DNA from: Tricholoma matsutake
Lineage: Eukaryota; Basidiomycota; Agaricomycetes; Agaricales; Tricholomataceae
Reading direction: 5' to 3'
DNA: 64,000 nucleotides
Assembly (NCBI GenBank): GCA_026075535.2
Contig: AP026546.1
Coordinates: forward strand, 4,402,001-4,466,000
The notes under the pieces are model-generated. The model did not search any database. It worked only from the letters and a program-made list of their open reading frames with translations, and was not told where the DNA came from. Below are positions 44,364-58,705 of the stretch, piece by piece; positions within the stretch are counted from its first letter, which is position 1; the number at the start of each line of letters is the position of its first letter. The position numbers were made by a program, and so were the translations under genes.

Positions 44364-47300
44364 TGTGTATTTATATGGCGTCCTGTGAAATCAGCTGAAC
44401 TCCACTGCTTGAAGAGCAACAAAATTCATTTGGTTTGCGCATATGATCGTTAGCTTAATTCTTCCAAAAAAAAACAATATGGATGAATGATATGGTGTCC
44501 TGATAGTGTTGTTCATTAAGTCTTATGAGCTTTGGTTTCTTGCTGCGGTGCAACATGTGGCATTGGCCTGTGTGTAGTCGATAAGCGGCAACTTCAAGGC
44601 AACTTGTCCCCTTTCCTAATAATAACCTACGTCGTTGGCATACTATGTTGGGTAAGTCGGCATATGATCTTGAGGATGATAATATTAATGTTCCCCTCAG
44701 GGAATAGTTTGCACATGGATGTTGTTGACGTAGTACGGGAAGACCCGTTGACTCGGAATAGGTACATCTGCATTTCTATTCAAGTACTTCTACTGCAGAA
44801 TTCTATTTAGTGCTTTCGTACGCCCAGACAATGAACGAACCTTGTTTCATACGAAGAATAAGTCAACTTCGTTCAAATATACCTCGTGTGATGAGATGTT
44901 GAGCAATTACTTCCAGGAATACTAAATCGCTGTCATATGTCGAGACTTCTATCTTCCCATATCAAACACTGACTGACCGACGACGAAGAAAATATTGTAT
45001 CTCTCAGGCTGGTCCAACACAAGGCGCCTTTTTTGTTTATATCAATGCAATTTAATACATAACCAGCTGCAGCATCTTCAAGAGGACAAGCTCTTCAGAC
45101 ACTTGCGACGTCAAGGCATCAACAACTCTCCCACAAGTCGGCGGGCAGCTAGTCACCAAATACAACTACTAATTCATGTGCAAAGCTATGTATGTACCTT
45201 CGCGATCAGTTGGTTTCGGGAGCGTGTGGGGATCGATGACGGTTACACTGCTGTGAAATGCGTCTATCTATCAGACCATCCTTATCTCCATTGACTACGA
45301 GGAACAACCGTTGCATTTTTCCCTCGGCGCTAGGGATCCTCGTGGTTGGCACCGTTTGACCTTCGGTCGTTACCATATGAAACACCACCATCGCACCACT
45401 AGTTCTCATGAAATGTTGAATCATTTGCTACCCTGTCTTCCTATAAGTCGTCATCAACATCTTCTCCCACTGGCGTCCACGCGGGAAAAGATATTGAAGT
45501 ACCCTCCAGCCCATCATGATAAACGAATATCTGATCGCCGTCAACCTGAGACCTTTCGCTGATCAGAATGTATTCCGTGGACGTGTACCTACGAAGTCTT
45601 TAGATGGGTATCATGGATTTTCCTGGAAATTTCTGTTCGCGACGTATCGGTACCAGATAACGAGAAACATATTTCTGTATCTCAGGAATCACGCAGGGCC
45701 GAGAGTCTGGTGTTGATTATAGAGATCCACCTGTGGAGTTTTAGCTCTTCTAATTTGTGATATTCCCCGTCTCAGCAAACGATAGAGGTTTCCTGTAACA
45801 TGCTGTTGACCAATTCACCATCAGCAAAATGCAGAAGAATATTTTGCATACCAATATTTTGCATACCGCTAGATCAACGCCGGTCCTTGGCGTCCTTCGA
45901 AATACTTCGCGTTGTCCGGTGTGATCTTTTCATTCCTAGTTATCGGTTTCCTAGGCGTCTAACGGACGCGGCACCTAGATTGTATGTGGTATAGTGTCCT
46001 TCATTTCATCGTTATCATTCTTGATAAATTTTTGATTTTTTCTGCAATGCGCTAGCGAAAACAGACCAATCAACGCGCACCTCTCTATGTTCCAGTCGGC
46101 GACTTTGAGCTCTGGTGCTTTTACGTACGGCTCTTTCGTTTCCTGTCCACCGAAACTTAAGATTGGTATCTCAGGCTGGCAACTTTACAATACTTCGCCT
46201 ACCGGGCAACGTGAACCTCCGCGCAATTATAGCTGCTCTTCGTCCTCGTTACTTGTAAACCCTGGTTAGCCATAATATTGATATAGGACTATGATGGGAC
46301 AGACGTTGTTATTCAATTGGGCGTCGACGGTCGAAAGAGGCAACAAGTAGGATCGAGATTTCATCTTTCTCAGAACAGAGGCGGGTTCATCGGTCCTTAT
46401 CACCCGGCCTTTCATTGTGAATGAGGCGATGTCGACCAAGTACACGGGTATGTTACCCCGGAATCCCAGGACACAAGGCGCGGACTACAACATCAGTGCG
46501 GGAGCGAAACTCTAACTGACTCAAACGCGATCAATTTACCTCCACTCTGTTGCTTCTCTCATTAAACCGCGTCATAGAATTGCATCCGATGGTATGTATA
46601 GTGATCCTGAACCTTCGAAGATCGTTATCGAATTGATGTTGCCATCTTTCTGTACGTCCATCGTGCGGATAACAAACCAGAGCGACAATTGAGCAGGCAC
46701 GGATCAGAATTAGACAAGATAAACGTGATGCTTCTACTTGGTATCAATGACATCTTAAAGGCCTGGTGACGGACCCGGACCGACACTGGCGGCGCATATC
46801 GACCTGTAAATTGTACAGGCTCCCGATATAGATCCCAAGTGCGAGAGAAGAGACAAAATTCATGGACTGCAATTGGATCCGAAAACTAGGTGACGGTTCA
46901 CTTGACAGAAGGGTGTGTCGTCAATACACAGCAGTCAGTCAGTTGGACTGATCAAGACGTTGTAGCGCATGTCAAGAAGCAATATATTTCTAGGCAACAC
47001 CAGGAGCAAAGACCGATGCCCCGAGCATACATAATTACTAGATGATAGAACCATTTAGAGAGATAGAATGCTCACTTGACGGCACAGAAGGATAAATGAG
47101 GCTACACATCTCAGCGACGAGTTTCATGTTCACTTGGCCCGGTATCTTATACTGCACCGATGGAGAAACGAGTGATGACTTGATAACATCGGAAGAGCTC
47201 TGAACATATATCACTTTGAGGCAGTGATCATGATGACGGGTGCCGGGGGAATGTGAGTAACTCAAAGTGAACCGTAATCAAAATGCCGCGGCGCTTGTCC

Positions 47301-47769
47301 ACCGAAATATGACAAGTCGTAAATGTAGGTGACATTCTGTCAAGGTTCCTGGTCGAAACTCGAGAGCATCCACTTGACTTGCAAGTGGATAATGGGAGGA
47401 AGTTTCGGATTGGCAGCAAATCCAAGGTTACAAGCGCACATAATGAATGACATTGTGACAATTGAAGTATAACAATAATCAGACTGTACCCTTGAGGGCA
47501 ATGACAGCGAAGCAAGATAGGATCAGGGCTCCTTGTGAGTGATTGCCATGGCAGCATAGCAATTGGTAGGACAACAACGCTAGTGGCTATTATTGTAGGC
47601 GAGGAAACGATAATGGGGCTCAGCATCCATCATAAACAATGGGCATCGTGGGTAGAGCTTCCAAAGGAGGCTCCTGTTGTCCAAATTTCTATATCTGTTC
47701 ACTTTCCCGCTATTAGTTCATTCACTTTTCTCCCTCCTCCTCCTTCTCCTCCCACCACATTCTCTAATA
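44364..47769. other. long intergenic region, no gene recognised
   Basis: I found no frame with known motifs or a convincing intron chain on either strand. Short open frames of up to 132 codons (for example 47,228-47,626 minus) look random or decayed. The last 100 bp are CT-rich and serve as the leader of the MAP kinase gene. Confidence 0.4.
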
Positions 47770-49322
<1,553 letters not shown>

Positions 49323-50056
49323 TCGCACTTCCATAGGAACAAAACCGAATTATTGATGTGAGTATCCATTCAATCCCAAACGGGGAAGCTTATTAATCGG
49401 CTTACCACCAGGATGCCGATTCGTTCCATATATAGGCCATAGAGCCCTCATATGTTTTTTTTTTTCAAGTTTCAAGATCTCAGTTTGGTTTTTCGGTAAT
49501 TTTTGGTTGGCATGGTTCATGGGAGGCCGCTGGCATAATTAATAGCTACCGCATGCATCTGGGATGCGTCGCTCGTTTCTCTCTTCACTCTTTGCACGCT
49601 GTATGTGTACCCTGTGTGCTGATTCCTCGAATGTACTACTTCCTGCTGTCACACTGCTTTGATATACATTTAACATCACATCACATATGTTCTGGACGTT
49701 TGTATTATTGGTCATCCTAAAGGAAGTACTTGATTGGCTTGTCCTAGTTTTTCATTAGCTATAGTACATGTTCCCAGTTAAAAAATGAAAAAATGAATGT
49801 GTGTACTATGTACAATGATGAATGAAACAGTAAGTAATGTTAAAGCGTAAAGTCATGGCATAAACCCAACGTTAATGAACAGTACAACACCTTGACCAAA
49901 AACAAAAACAACAAACAAAAGACTGTAAAAAAAAGGGCGACAGCGAAAGGAAAAAAAATCGTAAGAAAGCGTTAAAAATGACGACAGCTTTTAGATTTGG
50001 TCTTTTGTTCCAAGTGCATACGTAGAGACACGTACACATACGTCCACAGCACTCCA
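49323..50056. other. 3' intergenic region between convergent genes
   Basis: This is AT-rich sequence holding the 3' ends of the MAP kinase (plus) and G3BP-like (minus) genes. No further gene was seen. Confidence 0.6.
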
Positions 50057-51794
50057 TTACTTCCCTACTGGACCACCACGTCCCCTCATCCCCCTCCCCC
50101 TGAAACTACCACCGCCACCGCCACCGCCACCGCCCCTGCCTGATCCAGAACCCGTACCGGCACCGGACGCGTCCCCATTAACACCGACCCCACCCCCACC
50201 GGCACCTCCTCCAGGAGCGCCACCCCTTGGACGACTAACGGGGCGATCACCCCTCTCCTTCTTCACCTCGACCGAAATTCTGACGGGCCCGACCTCACCC
50301 CCTACCTCGATCCACAGCCCGCCCTCACCACCATGCGATTGAGGCAGGCTGGCAGTGATGGCGCGGCGGGCGGCGTCGATAGATTGGAACTCGAGGAAAG
50401 CGCATGCTCTGGAGCGTACGATCTCGACGTCTTTGACGGGGCCGAAACGTTGTGTTAGGTAGTTCGTTAGGGTGGTTTGGGAGATGGGTTCGACGACGCC
50501 CTGAGTTCGGGGTGGTTAGTTAGTATTTTATGTGTTGTGGGAGAGAGAGAATAAATGTACCTTGACGAAACATTGTGGGATCGTGAGGCTCTGCACTGCT
50601 AAATAGTTGGGGTGTGGATTTTGTCCCTGCCCCCCCGTTGTTGAACCCTGATGTTGATGATGATGATGGGGAGGGGCCCTCGGCGGGGTCTGTGTTCCAG
50701 GTGCTCCACCAGGGTTGGGATTGGCGTGGGAATTGACATTTGCACTGGGGTTGGCAGTGACCAGGATCTCGGTGGTTCCCCGAGATTCCTGAGCGACAGC
50801 GGAACCCCATTTGCGGGAATTAGACGCGGCGAGGGACGCCCATGACCGTGGAGCAGAGGGTGCAGGTGCTGATGTTGATGCCGGGGCAGGTGCAGACGCA
50901 GGTGCGGCTGCAGGAGGCGTTGGTGCAGCTGTAGCTGCAGCAGCTGCTGGGACCGAAGCAGCAGGAGCAGGAGCGGGAGAAGGTGGCACAGGTGTTGGAG
51001 ATTTCTCTACAACTGGTGGTGGGGCAGGCTTCTCGGGCTCTGTGGGATGGATACCGTTTGGTTGAACGGTGGTAGGAGGAGTAGATGAGGGAAGAGGTTC
51101 CGGAGCGGGAGTCGGTGTTTGAACGATTGTGGGTAGTTCTGGGACGTCGGTTGTAGGTGGTTCCTCAGCAGGAGGGGGAGTAGGAGAAGCAGAGATGGTC
51201 GGCTCTGGGGCAGGTTCGTAAGTTGGCTGAGCGGGAGATGCCGGGACCTGGGCGGGAGCTGGTACGGTAGATTCCTGGTTGACGGCGGGGTTGACATGAG
51301 CGGCATCGTCGGCTTCTGCTCCATCATCCGATTCCACGGTTTCTTCTTTGAGGAAACGGAAAATGTCATTGAGAACAAAATAACCATTTGGCTGTTCTGC
51401 AAGAAAAAAAGTTTGAACAAACTTGCGCCAAGATTCGTTGTGATTAGACATTTCGCCGATGACCTGGATGATAATGCCGCCATTTGCTGAGGATTGCGCA
51501 TCGACAGAGTGAATGAAGACTTTGCAATCCTGGAAGCCGATTGAGGTTATCTTGTTGTGAATTTCCTGGGAAAAGGGTGAGAAGATGAAGAGAGAGAGAG
51601 ATAAAATGTGAACCAACCTGTTGACCATAGCAAGGCTTTCCATCTTCTCCCTCGGTACCATGAATGAAGGTTGAAGCTTTTGTGTAAAAACAGTGCAAAC
51701 GATTGGGCTGCTTGTTAACAAAGGTATAATACTGCGGAACAAACTGCCATCCGACTTCAGACGGAACGACAGGAGAAGGATTAGAACTGGTCAT
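50057..51794 (-). CDS. G3BP/Nxt3-like NTF2-domain and RRM RNA-binding protein
   Basis: Exons on the minus strand are 51794-51618, 51565-50561 and 50500-50057, with introns of 52 and 60 bp; the product is 541 aa. An NTF2-like domain (about residues 10-140) contains VGWQFVPQYYTFVNKQPN, FIHGTEGE and FVQTFFLAEQPNGYFVLNDIF. A long Pro/Ala/Thr-rich linker follows, then an RRM (about 395-470, with GVVEPISQ and ACAFLEFQSIDAA) and a Gly/Arg-rich RGG tail. This architecture is that of G3BP/Rasputin, S. pombe Nxt3 and yeast Bre5, which act in stress granules and as cofactors of the Ubp3/USP10 deubiquitinase. It diverges from the het-C gene over 207 bp. Confidence 0.92.
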
Positions 51795-52001
51795 GCTGAG
51801 AATTAATAGATTTAGTGACTTTTCATGTTGATTTCTTGTCCACACTTACATTAGAGACGTGAAATCTAAAGAGTATATCACAAATCAGAGCAAAGGTGCC
51901 GCCATTAACCTTGCCTAAAATTTATTCTACTCCCCGCTCGGCATTTTGCGGTGGCTGCTGAATCTCCATACACCACAGCCACCTACCTATTCACTTTGTC
52001 C
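51795..52001. promoter_or_regulatory. shared divergent promoter region
   Basis: Only 207 bp separate the start codons of the G3BP-like gene (minus) and the Het-C gene (plus). No clear TATA box was identified. Both leaders must lie within it. Confidence 0.6.
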
Positions 52002-55000
52002 ATGCCCACCAACTTGACTCTCCTTCTCATCGTACTCGCTGTCTGCATATCAACAAATGGCGTATACGCTTTTGGCGCGGGCAACATCCCATCGTAAGTA
52101 ACTAGGTACTATCCCCCTCATCCAAATTAATTTTCTTAGATTCGCATACATGGAGGGCCGCGCATTCAGGCATGGCGATATCGTGAGTTATTCAATGCTA
52201 TTTCATATTTCTTGTCACTCAACACCAGTCTAGGAAGATACACTTGCGGAATTGATCAAACGAGGCGCCGGGTCTGGCGGAATGGCTGTTCTTTCCTCTA
52301 TGATTTCAAAAGGAAGCAAATTTAACGGCCTCGATATCAAGCGTGTTTATTTTGGGTAGGTGTCGCTTGTCTGATAGGCTTTTGTTTATACTCAATGCGT
52401 TGATCCAGAAATTGGCTCCGCGATTATAGTCAGGTTTGACTAGCTATATGCGCATTTTTCTTCGAATCGGCTTACAGTGAATAGGCAATGGACATTGCAG
52501 CGCTCAAGAAAATGCCACAGCAGGTGCTCTCTTCCCATCTTCTCGCTTCACATGTCTCATACCGCCCAACAGACAATCATCAACCTCTGCATGGTCCTCG
52601 GTTTCATGGTACACCCCCTTTCCTCGTTTCATCTCCATTCTCATTCAATTTATAGGCCAACGGATACGCTACCAATGAATTTGAGGTGACACCCGAACGT
52701 CTAGGCGTTTACCTCCCCGTACGTCTACTCACCCCTCTACGCGCCCATACTCAATCTTACAACCTAGGTCGAACATATCGACAACCCAAAAGGGTACGGC
52801 GAAGGCGAAGACGCACGTAAATACCACCCCAAGCTCCGGCCCCCTGTCAACGTACGTCACCTTTCCACCTAAGCCCTCGCAGCTCACTCGCCCCACCACA
52901 CAGCCCCGAGAACTTGAAATCGACTACCACACAGGGATGAAGAACTACATCGCCAACGAACAGGGCGGGTGGGACACCTCCAAAGCACTGGTCTGCCGCA
53001 CACTCGAGCGATGCATACACCTCGGTCGGCAGCATCGTGCCCATGGCCGGAAGGAAGATGAGTACGAGGCGTATAGGCTTCTAGGTACTTCTGTGAGTCT
53101 GACTTTTTCGCGTAGGTTGTCCTCTCGCTGATGGCTGCTTTTCAGCTACACACACTGGAAGACTTTACGGCGCACTCGAATTGGTGTGAGCTAGCGCTCG
53201 TGTCGATGGGCCATCAAGACGTGTTTTTGCATGTCGGTGACCAAGTCAGGATACAAGCTCCTAATGGGCGCTGGGTCGCGCCGATCGTCACTGGTACATT
53301 TTACGTTGATCATTGATCATGATCATGACAATGCTGATTTTTCTTTGTTCTGTCAATACACAGGCACCTTTGGGTCGAACGATTTCTTACACTCTCTGTT
53401 GGGAGAAGCCACCGACCACCTCGTACGTTTCACTTCCTCCTTTCCCCGCTTAGCCTCTAACTCACCCTTAGAGCGAAGCGTCTGTAACCGACCTCAACAA
53501 AGAGCTCGACCGAGCGCGTTCCGTCTCTCGTGGGCCAGGCGAGCCAGCAGCGGGCCTGCGTAAGTTATTGTCGAGTCTCCCGGGAGGCGCAGGGAGCGAT
53601 ACGGCGAAAGGTCTGGATGCGATGGAGCGGATCCGTGCGGGACCGGCGGCGGGGGGGAAGCCACCTGATCAGATGAGCCCCCAGGAGTTGCATTCGGTGT
53701 TGTGGCAAGTGTTGACGTTTAGGGATGGGCTGGTTAAGAAAATTTCAATGACGATTGGTGGGTGTTTTTTCTTTTCTTTGTGTTTGGCGGAAGGTTGATT
53801 AATGGGTGTTTTTAGAGAATATCCCGGGGCTTGAGACTTTGATTAATAAGATTCAGGATATGATTGCGGGTGAGCGTTTTTTTTTCTCGTGTTGTATGTT
53901 TGGGTTAATTTTTCTAGTCTTGGTGTTCAGTGTACTTGAGGTACCAGCCACCCTCATATGTTGTCCATTCATCGCTCGTGATACCTTGTTCTAGCCCATT
54001 CTCAAACCCCTTCTCAAGACGGCAACGGCGGGACTACAGGAAGCATCCGGGGAAGTTATCAATAGCTATGATCAATATGAAGTGTTCAATGATCCACACG
54101 CAGTACGTGTCGTCCTTTATCGTGCTTCTGAATGATCATCACCTGTTTCAACTTGCAGTCTGATCCTACACACTCGTTTTTGAGTAAAGACCATTTTGTA
54201 AGAGTTTTTTGTCGATGTGCTGCTCGTAGTTGAGTGTTGAATTATGACGTCTTGTAGAATCTTATTTTGAACGAACCGGCTGGGCAGGTTGCTCGCGTAG
54301 TTGTAGTATGTGGTTTTCATTTGATATTTAGGTTTCACTTGGGATACTAATTGACAACTATTAGACCAACACTGTCAATCTCGTCACCAAAGCATGGGAC
54401 GACAATTCCATCAACATCAACCATACACTAGAAGAAATCCTCCAATGCCTGTATGTTCCCTGCTTTGTTCCACCCTTAACTACTCGACTTATTACTCTAC
54501 TCAGATTCCACCCCGACTTCCACAATCCCAACTCAAAAGTCCAGCGCGAGATGCTTCAAAGCATGCGCGCCTGGACCCAAGCGCTAGGGCCTCGCCAACA
54601 ACAAATGCTGCACCGCCTCACGAAGAACTGTGTCAGGAACCATGAGAACGTCCGGCTTCAGAGCGAAGGCGGCCCCCCTGCTGCTCAAGGCTCATATGCC
54701 CAGCAGCAGGGCACGCAGATGCAGAACACGCTGTTGGGGTATGTGAACCAGGTCCCGGGCGCTTCGGGTTTGACGTCGGTGTTGGGAATGAAACCGAGTG
54801 GGCCGAGGAGGGATGAACCTGGAGTTGGAGGTGGCCATGGGGAGGCGGCGGCGTTTCATGGGAATGAGACAAAGGTGCAGACGCAGGTTAGTTCGTATGT
54901 CGCTTCGGAGGGTGGTGGAGAGGCCGCGTCGTTTTATGGTGCGTCGAGCATGCATACGCAGACTGTTCCACATAGCCCATCGGCCCCTTCATCATATACC

Positions 55001-55570
55001 TCCTACCCCCCCTCATCGTACGCTCCCACAACAGGTCCGCCCCCATCCTTTGCAGTAGCTCCATCTGCACACCCAGGGTACGCTCCCTCCTATTCCCCAT
55101 CGTACGCCTCCCCTCCTGCTCCTGCCCATATGGGGATGCCTGATGCACGATTCTCGGGTGGGGGTGCTGAACATGAGTATTCGTCGGGACTGGGAGCGGG
55201 AGGATCAGCGCCTTCGTTCCTTGGCGAGTACGGACCTCCGGGCGGGTACGGCGCTTCACATGCGGCGGGGAGTTATGGGCCTCCTTCGCATGCACAGGGC
55301 GGATTTGGACGTCCACATTCGCCAGGTGGTTATGGGCCTCCTTTGCACATACCCGGCGGGTTTGGGCCTCCTTCACATTCACCGGGTGGTTTGGGGCCAT
55401 CGCTGTCTGGAGAGTTCACTGGGCACGGATTTCCGGATGTGCATGCGGATCAACAGCATCATCAGCACCATCAGCATCAGCATCAGCAGCATCAGCATCA
55501 GCAGCATCAGCGTCAGTCGCCGCCTCCGCAGTTCCCTGGGAGTGGACCGCCGTATCAAGGTGGGTGGTAG
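52002..55570 (+). CDS. het-C: Het-C family protein (heterokaryon incompatibility C homologue)
   Basis: The model has 19 exons and 18 introns of 46-70 bp (exon 1 52002-52093, last exon 54505-55570), all phase-consistent, giving 869 aa. A signal peptide (LTLLLIVLAVCISTNGVYA) is followed by the Het-C core: MEGRAFRHGDI, DIKRVYFGNWLRDYSQA, GYATNEFEVTPERLGVYLP, EHIDNPKGYGEGEDARKYHP, GMKNYIANE, LEDFTAHSNWCELAL, LHSLLGEATDH and LSKDHFNLILNEPAG. Exon 14 is only 23 nt (53918-53940). The C-terminus is Gly/Pro/Ser-rich with GGYGPP repeats and a His-Gln tract (about 55,445-55,515). In Neurospora het-c controls vegetative incompatibility; whether basidiomycete copies do so is unknown. Confidence 0.94.
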
Positions 55571-55893
55571 AGGTTGGTGTGGTTTGTGTATGGTTGGGAT
55601 CGAGTGTTGACTCACGTAAGATAGTGGATGTAGCTTGAAGGCCAAGCTGAACTTTGAACTTGGTTGTTGCCATTGTATTTGCTTAGATTGTCGTGGTTTC
55701 GTTCTCTTTTGTGTAATAGTTGTATGTAGTGCGAATTAAATTTTAAAATGTCGATGATTCTTTATACTAAGTACTCGATGGTTTTGTATACACTTGAGGG
55801 TGTAGTATATGCAATGTTTATTGACTATGTAACAACTAAGAAAATGGTATGTGTTATTCCCCAGGTCCAACGTATGCGCGTAAGTAAAAGATA
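55571..55893. other. 3' intergenic region between convergent genes
   Basis: This is AT-rich spacer between the stops of Het-C (plus) and STN1 (minus). No gene. Confidence 0.6.
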
Positions 55894-57911
55894 TCAAACA
55901 GTCAATTCCCATCTCCCCTTCTCAATGCACCACGCCCGCCTTTCACGTTTCAAAACCTGCAGTGCCTCCTCTACATTCCATTCACCAACAAACCGCCACC
56001 GATCGTCCTTCCTCAGATAAGCGAGGATACCCTCCTTCGTCGATTGTGCAGGTCTCATGATCCTTTTCGCGTTCTTCTTCGTCTCAACCTTTGTCAGTGC
56101 ACCAATAGCTCTGGCTACGTGTCCAGCTAGATAGCTCGGCGAAAGCGGAATATACGACTCTTCATGCAACTCTGGATCAGAAATCTCCATATCTTCGTTG
56201 TCTTCCTCTGCATTAGTTACTTCGTTAGTGGTAGCAGAGAAAATAGTGTTATCAGGCCCGATGGTAGAACTAGCAGTCTCATCAGCTTTCCACAATCCAC
56301 TTGTGTATGACCCAGCCGTTTGACGGCAAGGGCGAACTGGCCCATCCCAGAGAACTATGCTCCCGTCCTGAAGCAGACGAACAATGGCCCATTTGAAGAG
56401 ACGCTTTATTTTGGGGGCGATCCTCTCCTTATCATCTAGAGTTTGAGACGTCGTTGACTTGCTCTTAGGATGACTGTGACCACTGCTGCTGGTGGCCTCT
56501 TTCGCCTTCTTTCGTTCTTCACGCAATCTTCGTTTTGCTTCAGCCCTGACCACCCTTCGAGCCATGTCAGCGAGCTCTGGGACTCGTCGGAGGTATGAAA
56601 GAGTGAACCCTTGCATACTGGACGCAGGGTCAACAGGTATTGACGATAGCCGCAGCTCGTGGGGTGTTCCAAGTAAGAGCCTTGGAATCCTGGGCCGAGG
56701 TGTGCTTTCTGCAGGACGAGAGCTTGCTCGAGGTGTCTCTTCGGGCAACGAGCGCCGCAAGCGTTTCGTTGGTGACGAGGAAAGATTACATGCGTCGTCT
56801 GAATCTGACTCGTATTCCGGTTCTTGATGTACGTCTGCACATGGGGCGTGAACCATGAAGTGTTTCATGTACAACTGGAATGTGTTCCCTGTGAGATCCC
56901 GAGAATGAAGTCGCGAAGGATGGCGGAGTTTCTGCGGAGACTGCAAAGTTGAATTACAGAAACGAGAAGGTATGTAAGTAGCCTACCTTCTGCGTACTGA
57001 TTGACCTTTCTGGGCTCGTTACCGCGGAGGAGGCGGGCGTCGACGATACCGTAGAAGGTGTCGACGGCACATTCGCATCCGAAGGTTGATCAGGGACAAG
57101 CTTAATGGGTGACGTTGGTTGGTGTGAGGCAGGTGGTATGACAAACGGGCCCGGAAGGGAGTAAGATGACATGTGCAGGTTCATCACTTTTCGCCAATGG
57201 TTAGGTTCGTCATTTGAGGAAGCACAACGTTCTACATTTGTTTCGCAGTTAGTAGTTGCAATGAATGGAGAAAATTCAACAACATTTCACCTAGTTGATC
57301 AACCAGAATTTGGCGGGTCCTGTATTGTGATTTTACCTTGCCCATAATACAAACTGAATGGCCAACATAGGCAATAGGCTTCGCGATATGCAATGGGTGA
57401 GATTCATCGTTCGCTTGTGGCTTCTTAGCAGGAGCTTGACGATGAGCGCAATCAATTACGGCTGTACCATCATCCACTGGTAGCAAATGCTCCTAAACGG
57501 TGGTAAAAGATGAGAAGGAGAACAGAAATACCTGTGTAGACAATCCGCTTTTCATATTCCTTCATGCCTACTACCAATCCAACGATTCGAACAGTTCGGC
57601 AAGGTACACGGCCTAGCCAGAAGAAGTCCGCCTCTTTCATCATTGTCAGGTTATACTTCTGATCAGGCCGTTAGAAATGTCTCACCTTTGCCCGGATCAC
57701 TGTGTTCTCTCATCTTGACAATATCCTGGATGAAACATGGAGCAATGGCCTCGTGAGTTAGTGTCCATTTCCATAGCTCAGCTGTTGATGGTTCATGCGG
57801 AGCCAGCGACTCTGCTTCAGAGCTAGCTCTCTGTCGTTTCGATGGCGTTAGAAATATGGTTCCGGATTTACAGTGGTCAGCACTTTGCTCGATGGTCGTC
57901 GTAAAGTTCAT
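55894..57911 (-). CDS. STN1: CST complex subunit Stn1 homologue
   Basis: Exons on the minus strand are 57911-57686, 57633-57532, 57476-57291, 57231-56987 and 56940-55894 (introns 46-59 bp), giving 601 aa. The N-terminal OB-fold shows WKWTLTHEAIAPCFIQDI, DFFWLGRVPCRTVRIVGLVV, VDDGTAVIDCAHRQ, VGHSVCIMGKV and TRQILVDQLE, then CASSNDEPNHWRKVMNLH. These are the conserved Stn1 signature. A disordered Ser/Pro linker with a SDSDD acidic patch leads to YLRRVPELADMARRVVRAEA and a winged-helix-like C-terminal region (FKWAIVRLLQDGSIVLWDG). Stn1 with Ten1 caps telomeres and recruits polymerase alpha for C-strand fill-in. The start was set at the first in-frame ATG; the frame extends upstream only without ATG. 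Confidence 0.88.
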
Positions 57912-58300
57912 AATAAGTACATAGAGCAATGTCAGAACTTTGTGTTTGAATTTGAATTTGAATTAGATGACTATGTTACATAAGCAACTCAACCACGTTT
58001 CCGCCATATGTTCCAAATGAGGAAATAATCTGGTTTTGTTTGGCTCTCCGTCCGGAGACCGGAATGTCGCTCCATACCATGAAAATATATCATACTTGTT
58101 ATTTCTGAGGCCACCAGAGATAAAAAATGAATAAACTATCCTCCAACTGTGCCACTGCACTATTTTCAGCCAACCATGTCTGTCTCCCGCTTCAAGCTAA
58201 CCTCGGACTCCTCCCATCAACCATATTACATCGACGCGTCCCGGAACGCCCCGACGCGCCCATCAATCTTGACGCCAACCTTTCGGGTATTGAATTATGA
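57912..58300. other. intergenic, no gene recognised
   Basis: It holds the STN1 leader side and the region before the FAR1-like fragment. An open frame from ATG 58176 has no motif and ends at 58344. Confidence 0.4.
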
Positions 58301-58705
58301 TCCAGGCATCCTACACACAACGCGCCGTCATTCAATTTCAAATTAACCTGGGGTAGTTTTGAATATGATAAAGCCAATCTCTATACCCTCTCGTGGTTGT
58401 CCATGGAGGAAATGCAGATTTGGCTCCACCGTGAAGAGGCTGAGAAGACTGTAGAGTTCAGGCGCTGTGAAACACACTGTAATAATGGAAACTCTCCAGT
58501 CTGTGTGGAAAAACATATTTATCTGTGTGCTCGGGATGGCTCTGGAGGAGTGAAGAAATACATGAAGAAAAACAACTGGGATAGGAAGGTCCCTACAAAG
58601 TGCACAGGATGCAGTTGTAGGCTGACAGTCAAGACATATCCTGATACACATGTAGTTCTTGGATTCCGAGTTCTCAGTATTGAGGACTCGGTCTTATACC
58701 AATGA
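58301..58705 (+). pseudogene. FAR1-type DNA-binding domain fragment (MULE-transposase-associated)
   Basis: The frame is open from 58301 to a TGA at 58,703-58,705; the first ATG is 58403 (MEEMQIWLHREEA). It contains FRRCETHCNNGN, KHIYLCARDGSGGVKKYMKK, RKVPTKCTGCSCRLTVKTYP and a short tail. Family knowledge: this matches the FAR1/WRKY-GCM1-like zinc domain of Mutator-like transposase proteins in mushrooms (ARQGTGG...RKIPSKRTGCxCxLTVKxYP). The expected continuation (SHPxGxxN and the transposase catalytic domain) is absent, so it is a truncated relic or a domesticated fragment. Confidence 0.5.

Noticed and set aside
44532..44810. 92-codon frame upstream of the MAP kinase
   Set aside because: No motif, no promoter or intron support, and composition like the surrounding intergenic DNA.
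54888..55400. 170-codon antisense frame in the Het-C tail
   Set aside because: It overlaps the GC-rich repetitive C-terminal exon of Het-C and lacks motifs. Coding is on the plus strand.
57342..57358. 17-nt GT...AG segment in STN1 exon 3 as an intron
   Set aside because: It is too short to splice, and the in-frame translation matches the conserved Stn1 text.
57653..57685. STN1 intron 1 ending at GATCAG
   Set aside because: This acceptor puts a stop two codons later. The acceptor at 57634 (GATGAAAG) restores phase and the conserved EADFFWLGRVP text.
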